Source of the DNA: Rhodopseudomonas palustris | GTDB taxonomy: Bacteria > Pseudomonadota > Alphaproteobacteria > Rhizobiales > Xanthobacteraceae | Direction: 5' to 3' | Assembly (NCBI GenBank): GCA_016215605.1 | Contig: JACRJB010000009.1 | Location: 1-63,106, forward strand | DNA length: 63,106 bases | Shown here: positions 28,252-37,280 of the stretch, in pieces | How the letters are laid out: the number at the start of each line of letters is the position of its first letter | Position numbering within the stretch: the stretch's first letter is position 1 | Notes under the pieces: generated by a model | The model's input: the letters and a program-made list of their open reading frames with translations, nothing else | What the model was told of the DNA's origin: nothing | The model's database searches: none | Translations under genes and position numbers: made by a program

Positions 28252-30993
28252 ATGACCATGCCGATGGACGCCGCGATCAAGGGCCCGAACGACGAAGCGT
28301 CGGAGGAGATGTGGCATGCCGTCGATGCCGACCGGGTTCTGGCACTTCTCTCGACCGAACGCGGCGGCCTGAGCAGCGCCGAGGCAGCGCGGCGGCTTTC
28401 GACCTACGGGCCGAACGCGCTGCCGGAAGCCGCCCGCCGGCACCCACTGCTGCGGTTTCTCGCGCAGTTTCACAACACGCTGATCTACTTCCTGCTGGCG
28501 GCGGCGGTCGCGGCCGCGATCCTCGGCCATCGCATCGACGCCGCGGTGATCGTCGCGGTGGTGACGATCAATGCGATCGTCGGCTTCATTCAGGAGGACA
28601 AGGCCGAGAAGGCGCTCGCCGCGATCAAGAAGATGATCTCGCCGCGCGCCCACGCCTGGCGCGACGGTCACCGCATCGTCGTTCCGGCCGAGGACCTCGT
28701 GCCCGGCGACGTGGTGATGATCGAGGCCGGCGATCGCGTGCCCGCCGATCTGCGCCTCACCCGCGCCCGTGGCCTGTTGATCGACGAGGCGATGCTGACC
28801 GGCGAGTCCGTCGCCTCGGAGAAGCACGACCAGCCCGCGGCGCCGAACGCGCCGCTCGGCGACCGGCTGTGCATGGCGTTTTCCGGCACGCTGGTGTCGG
28901 CCGGGCAGGGCTTCGGCGTCGTGGTCGCGACCGGCGAGCGCACCGAGATCGGCCGCATCTCGACGCTGATCCAGGGCGTCGAGCAACTCACCACGCCGCT
29001 GCTCGGGCAGATCAACCAGTTCGGCCAGCGCTTCACCTGGGTGGCGATCACGGCGGCCGCCGCGATCTTCGCATTCGCCACGCTGGTGCGCGGCTATGAC
29101 TGGCCGGATGCGCTGATCGTGGTGGTTGCGATGGCGGTCGGCGTCGTGCCGGAAGGCCTGCCGGCGGTGATCACCATCACCCTGGCGATCGGCGTGCAGC
29201 GGATGGCCAAGCGCAACGCCATCATTCGCAGCCTGCCGGCGGTCGAGACGCTCGGCGCCACCTCGGTGATCTGTTCCGACAAGACCGGCACGCTGACCCG
29301 CAACGAGATGACCGCGCGGCGCGTCGTCACCGCCGACCACACCGTGATGGTCGGCGGCGCCGGCTACGTGCCGGTGGGCAAGCTGACCAGCGCAGGCCAC
29401 GAGGATGCCGCGGCGATCACCGCTTCGCTCCAGCTCGTCCGCGCCGGCCTGTTGTGCAACGACGCCCAGTTGCGCCAGACCGGCGACAACTACGTCGTCG
29501 ACGGCGATCCGATGGAGGGCGCGCTGGTCGCGCTCGCGATCAAGGCCGGGCTCGATCCCGCACGCGAGCGCACCGACTGGAAGCGCTCCGACGAAATCCC
29601 GTTCGACGCCCAGCATCGCTTCATGGCGACCCGCCATGCCGCGGCGGCGGGCGGTCAGGTGATCTTCGTCAAGGGCGCGCCCGAGCGGCTGCTGGCGATG
29701 TGCCAGAGCCAGACCGGCCGCGGCGGCCTGCGGCCGCTCGACGCCGCGTTCTGGACCGATCAGATCGGGCGCGCGGCGGCCGAGGGCGAGCGGGTGCTCG
29801 GCTTCGCGGTGAAATCGCCGGCGCGGTCCAGCGATCAGCTCGGCTTCGCCGATCTCGACGAGGGCTTCGCCTTCATGGGGCTGGTCGGCTTCATCGATCC
29901 GCCGCGCGACGAGGTGATCCAGGCGATCGCCGAATGCCGCTCGGCCGGCATCGTGGTCAAGATGATCACCGGCGACCACGCCGCCACCGCCGATGCGATC
30001 GCGCGGCAGCTGAAGCTGACCGACAGCCCCGACGTCGTCAGCGGCGCCGATCTCGACCGCACGCCGGAGGCGGCCTTCATCGGCCTCGCCACCCACACCG
30101 ACGTGTTCGCGCGCACCAATCCCGAGCACAAGCTGCGCATCGTCCGCGCGCTGCAGTCGACCGGCGCCGTGGTGGCGATGACCGGCGACGGCGTCAACGA
30201 CGCGCCGGCCCTGAAGCAGGCCGATGTCGGCATCGCGATGGGCCACAAGGGCACCGAGACCGCCAAGGAAGCCTCCGAGATCGTGCTGCTCGACGACAAT
30301 TTCGTTTCGATCGTCGCGGCGGTGCAGGAAGGCCGCACCGTCTACGACAACATCCGCAAGGTGATCGCCTGGACGATCCCGACCAATGGCGGCGAGGTGT
30401 TCGTCGTCATCCTCGCCATCCTGTTCGGCTTCACGCTGCCGATGACGCCGGTGCAGATTCTGTGGATCAATTTGATCCTCACCGTCACGCTCGGCCTCGT
30501 GCTGGCGTTCGAGCCGCCGGAGCCGGGGGTGATGAAACGGCCGCCGCGCCCGGCGCATGCGCCGCTGCTGTCGCCGTTCCTGGTCTGGCGCATCGTCTTC
30601 GTATCGTTGCTGTTCACCGTCGGCTCGCTCGGGATCTTCTTCTACGCGCTCGGCCGGGGGCTGCCGGTCGAAACGGCGCGGACGATGGTCGTCAATGCGC
30701 TGGTGGTGTTCGAGATCTTCTATCTGTTCAACGTCCGCTATCTGCACACCAGCTCGTTCTTCTTCCGTGGCGCGCTCGGCACGCCGGCGGTGCTGGCGGC
30801 GCTGATCGTGGTGATCGCGGCGCAGCTCGCCTTCACCTACGCGCCGTTCATGCACAGGCTGTTCGAGACCACGCCGCTGTCGCCGGCCGAGGGTCTGGTG
30901 ATCATCGGCGCCGGCGTCGTGATGATGGTCGTGCTCGAGCTGGAGAAGCTGCTGATGCGCCGGATCGGCGCGCTGCGCAGCCTCGAACCGTAG
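28252..30993 (+). CDS. P-type cation-transporting ATPase (P2/PacL-CtpF like)
   Basis: A 913-residue cation pump. Domains: N-terminal cation-ATPase domain (about 15-85), actuator with TGESVASEKH, phosphorylation site DKTGTLTRNE with Asp343, nucleotide domain with KGAPERLLAM, hinge TGDGVNDAPALKQADVGIAM and a C-terminal set of membrane helices. The fourth membrane helix has VPEGLPAVITITLAI as in calcium-type pumps. The sixth reads NLILTVTLGLVLAFEP, lacking the Asp of the classical NxxTD calcium site, so the ion could be something other than calcium. I chose the ATG at 28252; the frame runs 62 codons further without a ribosome site. A universal stress protein follows 40 bases on. Confidence 0.9.
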   Translation: MTMPMDAAIKGPNDEASEEMWHAVDADRVLALLSTERGGLSSAEAARRLSTYGPNALPEAARRHPLLRFLAQFHNTLIYFLLAAAVAAAILGHRIDAAVIVAVVTINAIVGFIQEDKAEKALAAIKKMISPRAHAWRDGHRIVVPAEDLVPGDVVMIEAGDRVPADLRLTRARGLLIDEAMLTGESVASEKHDQPAAPNAPLGDRLCMAFSGTLVSAGQGFGVVVATGERTEIGRISTLIQGVEQLTTPLLGQINQFGQRFTWVAITAAAAIFAFATLVRGYDWPDALIVVVAMAVGVVPEGLPAVITITLAIGVQRMAKRNAIIRSLPAVETLGATSVICSDKTGTLTRNEMTARRVVTADHTVMVGGAGYVPVGKLTSAGHEDAAAITASLQLVRAGLLCNDAQLRQTGDNYVVDGDPMEGALVALAIKAGLDPARERTDWKRSDEIPFDAQHRFMATRHAAAAGGQVIFVKGAPERLLAMCQSQTGRGGLRPLDAAFWTDQIGRAAAEGERVLGFAVKSPARSSDQLGFADLDEGFAFMGLVGFIDPPRDEVIQAIAECRSAGIVVKMITGDHAATADAIARQLKLTDSPDVVSGADLDRTPEAAFIGLATHTDVFARTNPEHKLRIVRALQSTGAVVAMTGDGVNDAPALKQADVGIAMGHKGTETAKEASEIVLLDDNFVSIVAAVQEGRTVYDNIRKVIAWTIPTNGGEVFVVILAILFGFTLPMTPVQILWINLILTVTLGLVLAFEPPEPGVMKRPPRPAHAPLLSPFLVWRIVFVSLLFTVGSLGIFFYALGRGLPVETARTMVVNALVVFEIFYLFNVRYLHTSSFFFRGALGTPAVLAALIVVIAAQLAFTYAPFMHRLFETTPLSPAEGLVIIGAGVVMMVVLELEKLLMRRIGALRSLEP

Positions 30994-31033
30994 CAACCGC
31001 AACAAGCGCGTTCATTCAACAAGGAGAGTTGCC

Positions 31034-31930
31034 ATGGATCAGAGCACACGCGAGACGATGCATCCCGGTCTCGGAGTTGTGGCCGTCGCCACGGATTTCT
31101 CGGCGCGGTCCGATCGCGCGGTGCGTCGCGCCGCCCTGATCGCCAGGGACGCCGGCGCGCGGCTGGTGCTGGTTCACGTCGTCGACGACGACCAGCCCGA
31201 GCACATCGTCGCGGCGGAATGCGAGATCGCCGAAACCGCGCTGGCGGACGCGATCCGCGAACACGCCCACCTGGCCGGGCTGCGCTGCGTTCCGCTGGTG
31301 GTGTGCGGCACGCCGTTCGACGGCATCCTGCAGGCCGCGCGGCAGCAGGGCGCCGATCTGTGCGTGATCGGCAGCCATCGCCGGGCGTTTCTCAAGGACA
31401 TCTTCGTCGGCACCACCGCCGAACGCGTGATCCGCAACAGTCCGATCCCGGTGCTGATGGCGAACATCGACCCGGCGCTGCGCTACGCGACGGGGCTCGC
31501 CCCGGTCGAGCTGTCGGACGTCTCGGTGCAGGCGCTGAGCGTCGCGCGCCAGCTCGGCCTGCTGCCGCGCAGCCGGGTCTCGATCCTGCACGTCTACGAC
31601 GCCGCCGCGGCCGGCATGCTGAGCTACGCCGGCGTGCGCAAGTCGAACGTCGACGACTATCTGGTCGAGATACGGGTCGAGGCGGTGCGGGAGCTGGTGC
31701 GCTTCCTCGATCCGATCGATCTCGGCGATCTCGATTATTCCACGATCGTCAAGGAGGGCATCGCGCCGGCGGTGATCGTCGATGTCGCCGGCGAACTGCG
31801 TCCCGATCTCGTGGTGATCGGCACCCATGGCCGGCAGGGTGCCATCCGGCTGCTGCTCGGCAGCGTCACCGAAGAGGTATTGCGGCGGCTGCGCCAGGAC
31901 ATTCTCGTGGTACCGGTGCGCGACGCGTAG
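31034..31930 (+). CDS. universal stress protein with two UspA domains
   Basis: A 298-residue protein made of two tandem UspA folds (about 12-145 and 155-297). The first begins VVAVATDFSARSDRAVRRAA and has GSHRRAFLKDIFVGTTAERV; the second ends with the complete ATP-binding motif GTHGRQGAIRLLLGSVTEEV and VVPV. The ribosome site AAGGAGAG precedes the ATG. Close behind the P-type ATPase, so they are probably co-transcribed. Usp-ATPase pairs are common in oxygen- or acid-stress regulons of this class; no FixK-type box was found here to prove that. Confidence 0.9.
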   Translation: MDQSTRETMHPGLGVVAVATDFSARSDRAVRRAALIARDAGARLVLVHVVDDDQPEHIVAAECEIAETALADAIREHAHLAGLRCVPLVVCGTPFDGILQAARQQGADLCVIGSHRRAFLKDIFVGTTAERVIRNSPIPVLMANIDPALRYATGLAPVELSDVSVQALSVARQLGLLPRSRVSILHVYDAAAAGMLSYAGVRKSNVDDYLVEIRVEAVRELVRFLDPIDLGDLDYSTIVKEGIAPAVIVDVAGELRPDLVVIGTHGRQGAIRLLLGSVTEEVLRRLRQDILVVPVRDA

Positions 31931-32038
31931 CAAGCTGCGCTGCAGCACACGCGGCGCTTGCGAGCGCCGCCGTCCCGCATCAGACTGACCGCGACATCGG
32001 CGCGCCGTGAATCGTCGCCGAACCAACGGGAGGTCACG

Positions 32039-33637
32039 ATGGGCAGCGCGCGGCTGAAGCATTACGGCTGGGGACGGGAAGGCGAGGGCATGACCGAGGC
32101 CGAGCAGGCCTTCGTGCTCGGCCGCTACCGGCAGAAATTCGGCCGCGAGTCGTTCGACACGATCGCGGTGCCCAAGCTCGACGAATTGCGGCTGCACGAG
32201 CCGCGGATCGTGCCGCCGCGCGCGCTCGCCGAGATCTGTTCGATCGACGTCTACAATCGCGCCGCCCACGCCTACGGCAAATCCTATCCCGACTACGTCC
32301 GCGGCATGCTCGGCGATTACGACGCGGCGCCGGACATCGTCGCTTATCCGCGCAATGAAGCCGAGATCGCCGCGGTGATGGATTGGGCCGGCGGCGCCGG
32401 CGCGGCGCTGACGCCGTTCGGCGGCGGCTCCTCGGTGTGCGGCGGCGTCGAGTGCCGCGCCGACGGCACACGCTACAAGGCCGCGATCTCGCTCGACCTG
32501 CGCTATCTCGGCAAGGTGGTCGAGGTCGACACTGCCTCGCGCGCGGCGCTGATCGAAGCCGGCGCTTACGGTCCGGCGCTTGAGGCGCAGCTCAAGCCGC
32601 ACGGCATGACGCTGCGGCATTTCCCGCAGAGCTTCGAATATTCGACGCTCGGCGGCTGGATCGCGACGCGCTCCGGCGGCCACTTCGCCAGCCTCACCAC
32701 CCATATCGACGACTTCGTCGAAAGCCTGCGCGTGGTGACGCCGCGCGGCGTGCTGGAGACGCGGCGGCTGCCGGGCTCCGGCGCCGGGCCGAGCCCGGAC
32801 CGAATGTTCATCGGCTCCGAAGGCATTCTCGGCGTGATCTCGCAGGCCTGGATGCGGTTGCCGGCGCGGCCGACGTTTCGCGCCGGCGCGTCGGTGCGGT
32901 TCGCCGATTTCTTCGCGGCGGCGCGCGCGGTCCGCGCGGTCGCGCAGGCGGGTCTGTATCCGTCGAACTGCCGCATCCTCGATTCCGCCGAGGCGTTCAA
33001 CACCGGCGCCGCCGACGGCAGCGTCGCCATCATGGTGCTGGCGTTCGAGTCCGGCGATCATGCGGTCGACGCGTGGATGGCGCGGGCGCTGGAATGCTGC
33101 GCCGATCACGGCGGCGCGCCGGAGAAGGCCGATGCCGCCGCCGCGCATCTCGAAGGCGCCGCCGGCCTGTGGCGCAACGCCTTCATCCGGATGCCCTATG
33201 CGCGCGAATTCCTGACGCCCGCGGCGCTAATCAACGACACGTTCGAAACCGCGATCACCTGGGACCGCTTCGAGAGCTTTCACGACCGCGTCAAGGCCGC
33301 GACCGAGCGTGCGATCCTGGATGCCACTGGTATCAAGGGCGAAGTCACCTGCCGCTTCACCCATGTCTATCCCGACGGGCCGGCACCGTATTTCTCGTTT
33401 CATGCGCTCGGCCGCCACGGCGCGCTGCTCGAACAATGGCAGGCGATCAAGGACGCCGCGAGCGACGCGCTGATCGAGGCCGGCGGCACCATCACGCATC
33501 ACCACGCGGTCGGCCGCGATCACCGCAAGTGGTACGACCGCCAGCGTCCGGAGCTGTTCGCCGCCGCGCTCCGCGCCGCCAAACGCGAGCTCGATCCGAT
33601 GGCGATGCTCAATCCGGGCGTGTTGATCGATCCTTAG
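32039..33637 (+). CDS. FAD-linked oxidase, alkyldihydroxyacetonephosphate synthase-like
   Basis: A 532-residue flavoprotein of the FAD_binding_4 (VAO) family. Start at the ATG at 32039, supported by GGGAGGT. FAD domain: the segment LTPFGGGSSVCGG (pyrophosphate-binding), then EYSTLGGWIATRSGGHFAS and FIGSEGILGVISQAWMRL. The cap domain follows, and near the end the sequence GTITHHHAVGRDH, with its row of histidines, resembles the active-site motif of alkyl-DHAP synthases (HHHGxG). Bacteria with this protein are mostly not known to make ether lipids, so the substrate may be a different hydroxy acid. It follows the stress protein by 108 bases. Confidence 0.85.
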   Translation: MGSARLKHYGWGREGEGMTEAEQAFVLGRYRQKFGRESFDTIAVPKLDELRLHEPRIVPPRALAEICSIDVYNRAAHAYGKSYPDYVRGMLGDYDAAPDIVAYPRNEAEIAAVMDWAGGAGAALTPFGGGSSVCGGVECRADGTRYKAAISLDLRYLGKVVEVDTASRAALIEAGAYGPALEAQLKPHGMTLRHFPQSFEYSTLGGWIATRSGGHFASLTTHIDDFVESLRVVTPRGVLETRRLPGSGAGPSPDRMFIGSEGILGVISQAWMRLPARPTFRAGASVRFADFFAAARAVRAVAQAGLYPSNCRILDSAEAFNTGAADGSVAIMVLAFESGDHAVDAWMARALECCADHGGAPEKADAAAAHLEGAAGLWRNAFIRMPYAREFLTPAALINDTFETAITWDRFESFHDRVKAATERAILDATGIKGEVTCRFTHVYPDGPAPYFSFHALGRHGALLEQWQAIKDAASDALIEAGGTITHHHAVGRDHRKWYDRQRPELFAAALRAAKRELDPMAMLNPGVLIDP

Positions 33638-33699
33638 AGCGGTTCTGATTCTGCTGAAATCGGAATAGGCGCGCCGGGACGCGCGCCACAAGTAACACG

Positions 33700-33804
33700 T
33701 CATGGTGAGGCGGCGCGCAGCGCCGTCTCGAACCATGCGCCGCAGCCGAATGCGTCGCCCCATCCTTCGAGACGCCCGGCTTCGCCGGGCTCCTCAGGAT
33801 GAGG
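33700..33804. repeat. palindromic intergenic repeat, CATCCTTCGAGACG...CTCCTCAGGATGAGG family
   Basis: Arms CATGGTGAGGCGGCGCGCAG and CTCGAACCATG at the left, then CCATCCTTCGAGACGCCCGG and CCGGGCTCCTCAGGATGAGG at the right. The half-sites bordering both IS copies belong to this family. It lies in a 496-base gap (33638-34133). The rest of that gap becomes AT-richer towards sciP (34000-34133) and probably contains its promoter; I see no gene there. Confidence 0.75.
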
Positions 33805-34133
33805 ATTCAGTGCATCTCGCAAGGCCGTGTCGCTTCAATCAAAACGATGAACCGCCCTGGAGGCGGCGCGATCACGCGCGATCAATTCGCTTCACCAGCG
33901 TGGTTCGAGGAAAGCAACGTCGCGCGTCGGACGTGTGTGTGTGGCGCTGAAACCGGCCGCATTTGCCGTCGTATCTCGCTCGCCGGGCGGCATCGCAGGA
34001 TCTCGGTTACCAATCTTACGACTTTACTAATTTCACGCATCACATTGCGGCGCTTGGCTTAGTCAAATTTTAAGCCGGGCGGCCTAGGTTACGTCACACA
34101 GTATGTTGAGTGCTTGAGAGTTGTGAGTACGCC

Positions 34134-34409
34134 ATGACAGAACCGCACCGCCCGCGGGTTAAATACGTCATAGGGCCCGATGGAAGTCCGTTAACGATTG
34201 CGGACCTGCCCGCCCCGGGGACCAAGCGCTGGGTGATCCGCCGCAAGGCCGAGGTCGTCGCGGCGGTCCGAGGTGGCCTGCTCTCTCTGGAAGAGGCCTG
34301 CAGCCGTTACACCCTGACCGTGGACGAGTTCCTGTCCTGGCAGTTCTCGATCGACCAGCACGGCCTGGCCGGCTTGCGGACCACCCGAATCCAGCAATAT
34401 CGCCAGTAA
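34134..34409 (+). CDS. sciP: SciP family regulator (DUF1153), CtrA inhibitor
   Basis: A 91-residue protein that is almost a textbook DUF1153/SciP sequence: RVKYVIGPDGSPLTIADLP, KRWVIRRKAEVVAAVRGGLL, SLEEACSRYTLTVDEFLSWQ and the end HGLAGLRTTRIQQYR. In Caulobacter SciP binds CtrA and blocks its activation of target genes in G1-phase cells. The helix-turn-helix-like core is intact. Start at the ATG at 34134; the frame runs eight codons further. It sits just ahead of the flagellar basal-body genes, which are CtrA-dependent in related bacteria, and a terminator hairpin separates it from them. Confidence 0.95.
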   Translation: MTEPHRPRVKYVIGPDGSPLTIADLPAPGTKRWVIRRKAEVVAAVRGGLLSLEEACSRYTLTVDEFLSWQFSIDQHGLAGLRTTRIQQYRQ

Positions 34410-34416
34410 GCTTCCT

Positions 34417-34432
34417 TACCAACATCTTAACG
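34417..34432. promoter_or_regulatory. CtrA-like site
   Basis: TTAC-CAACATC-TTAAC, one base off the CtrA consensus TTAA-N7-TTAAC. It lies between the sciP stop and the hairpin, about 150 bases ahead of fliF. A site this degenerate occurs by chance at moderate rate, so the neighbourhood is the main support. Confidence 0.35.
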
Positions 34433-34439
34433 AATTCAT

Positions 34440-34472
34440 GAAAGCCGGCCCCGTCTCGGGAAGCCGGCTTTC
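34440..34472. terminator. terminator-like hairpin between sciP and fliF
   Basis: GAAAGCCGGC and GCCGGCTTTC pair perfectly around a 13-base loop. It lies 31 bases after the sciP stop. The right arm ends in TTTC and no long U run follows. Confidence 0.6.
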
Positions 34473-34497
34473 AACGTATCTGCAGCAATTCGCGTCC

Positions 34498-34515
34498 GGT
34501 TAAGATTCGTTAACC
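34498..34515. promoter_or_regulatory. perfect inverted repeat GGTTAA-N6-TTAACC ahead of fliF
   Basis: Two TTAACC half sites face each other with six bases between. TTAACC is the better half of the CtrA box in alphaproteobacteria, but the six-base spacing differs from the usual seven between TTAA units. It is about 70 bases ahead of the fliF start. Confidence 0.45.
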
Positions 34516-34532
34516 TTATGGAAACCATCCCA

Positions 34533-34549
34533 TAGGCAAAGTTTGCCTA
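34533..34549. promoter_or_regulatory. perfect palindrome TAGGCAAA-G-TTTGCCTA ahead of fliF
   Basis: An eight-base inverted repeat around one base, 35 bases ahead of the TTG start of fliF. It overlaps where RNA polymerase would bind. In Caulobacter FlbD represses fliF from a site near the start, and flbD closes this operon, so this is a candidate FlbD operator. The sequence itself does not identify the binder. Confidence 0.4.
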
Positions 34550-34583
34550 GTCGGCTTGTCGTGCCGAATCCGAGGGGCTGGTC

Positions 34584-36185
34584 TTGCAGAGTTTGCTGGG
34601 TTTCCTGAAAGGCTTGGGCGCAGCCCGGGTGATGGCCATGATCGCCGTCACGGTTGCGCTGCTCGGATTCTTCGCCTTCGTCATCATGCGGGTGTCGCAG
34701 CCGCAGATGACGACCCTCTATACCGACCTCAGCGTCGAGGACTCCTCCAGCATCATCAAGGAGCTGGAGCGCCAGGCGATTCCGTTCGAAATGCGCAACG
34801 ACGGCGCGATTCTGATGGTGCCGAAGGACAAGGTCACCCGGCTGCGGATGAAGCTCGCCGAAGGCGGCCTGCCCAAGGGCGGCGGCGTCGGCTACGAGAT
34901 CTTCGACAAGTCCGACGCGCTCGGCACCACCAGCTTCGTCCAGAACATCAACCATCTGCGCGCGCTGGAAGGCGAACTGTCGCGCACCATCCGGGCGATC
35001 GACCGCGTCCAGGCGGCGCGGGTGCATCTGGTGCTGCCGGAGCGGCCGCTGTTCTCGCGGGAGACGCCGGAGCCGTCGGCCTCGATCGTGCTGCGGGTGC
35101 GCGGCGCGCTGGAGCCGCAGCAGGTCCGCGCCATCCGCCATCTGGTCGCCTCGGCGGTCAACGGGCTGAAGCCGCAGCGGGTGTCGATCGTCGATGAAGG
35201 CGGCCAGTTGCTCGCCGACGGCTCGGCCACCGCCAGCTCGGCGGACGGCACCGCCGGCGACGAACGCCGCACCGCCTTCGAAAAGCGGATGCGGGGCGAG
35301 ATCGAGGCGATCGTGTCGTCGGTGGTCGGCTCGGGCCGCGCCCGCGTCCAGGTCACCGCCGATTTCGACTACAACAAGATCACCCAGACCTCCGACAAGT
35401 TCGACCCCGAAGGCCGGGTGCTGCGCTCCAGCCAGACCCGCGAGGAGCAGTCGCAGACCTCGGCGGCCGACGGCCAGGTGACGGTCAACAACGAGCTGCC
35501 GGGCAATCAGGCGCCGGGCGGCGCCGGCGCCCGCGACCAGAGCAAGAAGTCGGAAGAGACCAACAATTACGAGATCTCCCGCGTCACCAAGACCGAGGTG
35601 ACCGAGGCCGGCCGGGTCAACCGGCTGTCGGTCGCGGTGCTGGTCGACGGCACCTACACCAAGAACGAGAAGGGCGAACTGGTCTATGCCGAGCGGCCGA
35701 AGGAGCAGCTCGACCGGATCGCCGCGCTGGTGCGCTCGGCGATCGGCTTCGACCAGAAGCGCGGCGACCAGATCGAAGTCGTCAATCTGAAATTCGCCGA
35801 AGCGCCGCAGGTCGAGAAGCTGCCGGAGCCGGCCGGCCTGCTCGGGATGTTTCAATTCACCAAGGACGACATCATGAACATGATTCAGCTCGGCGTGATG
35901 TTCGTGCTCGGCCTGGTGGTGGTGTTCATGGTGATCCGCCCGCTGGTGAAGCGCGTGCTCGCCTCCGACCCGTCGTCCGAAGCGCCCGGCCTGCCGGCGC
36001 TGGCCGACGGCAGCGTGCCGCAGATCGGCGCCGACGGGCAGCCGACCGGCACCAGCATGATCGACATCGCCCAGGTGCAGGGCCAGGTCCACGCCCAGTC
36101 GGTGCATCGCGTCGGCGAGCTCGCCGAGCGCAACCCCAATGAAACCGCTGCCATTGTCCGTCAATGGCTGGCCGAGCCGGCGTAA
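34584..36185 (+). CDS. fliF: flagellar M-ring protein FliF
   Basis: A 533-residue MS-ring protein. The first membrane segment (about 15-35, VMAMIAVTVALLGFFAFVIM) is followed by the YscJ/FliF domain (TLYTDLSVEDSSSIIKELE, NHLRALEGELSRTIRAIDRV, ARVHLVLPERPLFSRE), the periplasmic ring region with QTREEQSQTS, and the second membrane segment (LGVMFVLGLVVVFMVIRPLV, near 430). The C-terminal FliG-binding tail ends ERNPNETAAIVRQWL. The start is a TTG with GAGGGG nine bases ahead; no ATG in a good place exists. First gene of the fliF-G-H-N-flbD operon. Confidence 0.95.
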   Translation: MQSLLGFLKGLGAARVMAMIAVTVALLGFFAFVIMRVSQPQMTTLYTDLSVEDSSSIIKELERQAIPFEMRNDGAILMVPKDKVTRLRMKLAEGGLPKGGGVGYEIFDKSDALGTTSFVQNINHLRALEGELSRTIRAIDRVQAARVHLVLPERPLFSRETPEPSASIVLRVRGALEPQQVRAIRHLVASAVNGLKPQRVSIVDEGGQLLADGSATASSADGTAGDERRTAFEKRMRGEIEAIVSSVVGSGRARVQVTADFDYNKITQTSDKFDPEGRVLRSSQTREEQSQTSAADGQVTVNNELPGNQAPGGAGARDQSKKSEETNNYEISRVTKTEVTEAGRVNRLSVAVLVDGTYTKNEKGELVYAERPKEQLDRIAALVRSAIGFDQKRGDQIEVVNLKFAEAPQVEKLPEPAGLLGMFQFTKDDIMNMIQLGVMFVLGLVVVFMVIRPLVKRVLASDPSSEAPGLPALADGSVPQIGADGQPTGTSMIDIAQVQGQVHAQSVHRVGELAERNPNETAAIVRQWLAEPA

Positions 36186-36191
36186 TCCGTC

Positions 36192-37280
36192 ATGGCCGAA
36201 ACTCCCGCCACCACCTCGGGTGCCGAAGACATCGCCAGCGTCGTCGCGACGCTGGCGCAGCGTCAGAGCGGCCGTCCCGCGTCGAAGCCGCTGCCCGGCC
36301 CGAAGCGCGCCGCGATCCTGATGCTGGCGCTCGGCGAGCAATATGGCGGCAAGATCTGGAGCCTGCTCGACGACGACGAAGTGCGTGAATTGTCCTCGGT
36401 GATGTCGACGCTCGGCACCATCGAGCCGGAGACCGTCGAGGACCTGCTGCTCGAATTCGTGTCGCGGATGTCGGCGTCCGGCGCGCTGATGGGCAATTAC
36501 GACGCCACCGAGCGGCTGCTGCAGCGCTACCTGCCGGCCGATCGCGTCACCGGCATCATGGAAGAAATCCGCGGCCCGGCCGGCCGCAACATGTGGGAGA
36601 AGCTCTCCAACGTTCAGGAAGAGGTTCTCGCCAACTATCTGAAGAACGAATATCCGCAGACCACCGCGGTGGTGCTGTCGAAGCTCAAGCCGGAACACGC
36701 CGCCAAGGTGCTGGCGATCCTGCCCGAGGACATGGCGCTCGACGTCATCAACCGCATGCTGCGGATGGAATCGGTGCAGAAGGAAGTGGTCGAGAGCCTG
36801 GAGCGGACGCTGCGCTCGGAATTCATGTCCAATCTGTCGCAGACCCGCCGCCGCGACGCCCACGAGGTGATGGCGGAAATCTTCAACAATTTCGACCGCC
36901 AGACCGAGACCCGGTTCATCACCTCGCTGGAAGAAGACAACCGCGAGGCGGCCGAGCGCATCAAGGCGCTGATGTTCACCTTCGACGATCTGGTCAAGCT
37001 CGACGCCGGCTCGGCGCAGACGCTGATGCGCAACATCGACCGCGACAAGCTGGCGATCGCACTGAAGAGCGCCAACGAGGACGTCCGCGGCTTCTTCCTC
37101 GGCAACATGTCGTCGCGCGCCGGCAAGATGCTGCTCGACGACATGGCCGCGCTCGGCCCAGTCCGGCTGCGCGACGTCGACGAGGCGCAGGCGCTGCTCG
37201 TCAATCTCGCCAAGGATCTCGCCGCCAAGGGCGAGATCGTGCTCACCAAGAACCGCGCCGACGACGAACTGGTGTATTGA
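36192..37280 (+). CDS. fliG: flagellar motor switch protein FliG
   Basis: A 362-residue switch protein, slightly long for FliG because of an N-terminal extension rich in Ala, Ser and Thr (1-35). The N domain ([17 protein letters not shown]) docks to FliF; the middle domain has [20 protein letters not shown] and [18 protein letters not shown]. The C domain contains [20 protein letters not shown] and the charged torque helix region ([20 protein letters not shown]). Six bases after fliF; its stop overlaps the start of fliH. Confidence 0.95.
   Translation: MAETPATTSGAEDIASVVATLAQRQSGRPASKPLPGPKRAAILMLALGEQYGGKIWSLLDDDEVRELSSVMSTLGTIEPETVEDLLLEFVSRMSASGALMGNYDATERLLQRYLPADRVTGIMEEIRGPAGRNMWEKLSNVQEEVLANYLKNEYPQTTAVVLSKLKPEHAAKVLAILPEDMALDVINRMLRMESVQKEVVESLERTLRSEFMSNLSQTRRRDAHEVMAEIFNNFDRQTETRFITSLEEDNREAAERIKALMFTFDDLVKLDAGSAQTLMRNIDRDKLAIALKSANEDVRGFFLGNMSSRAGKMLLDDMAALGPVRLRDVDEAQALLVNLAKDLAAKGEIVLTKNRADDELVY

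Noticed and set aside
27922-31005. Long minus-strand frame opposite the P-type ATPase
   Set aside because: Composition is His/Arg/Gln-rich without any motif; the plus strand encodes a clear ATPase. The same holds for the long frames opposite hyfF, fliF and the FAD oxidase.
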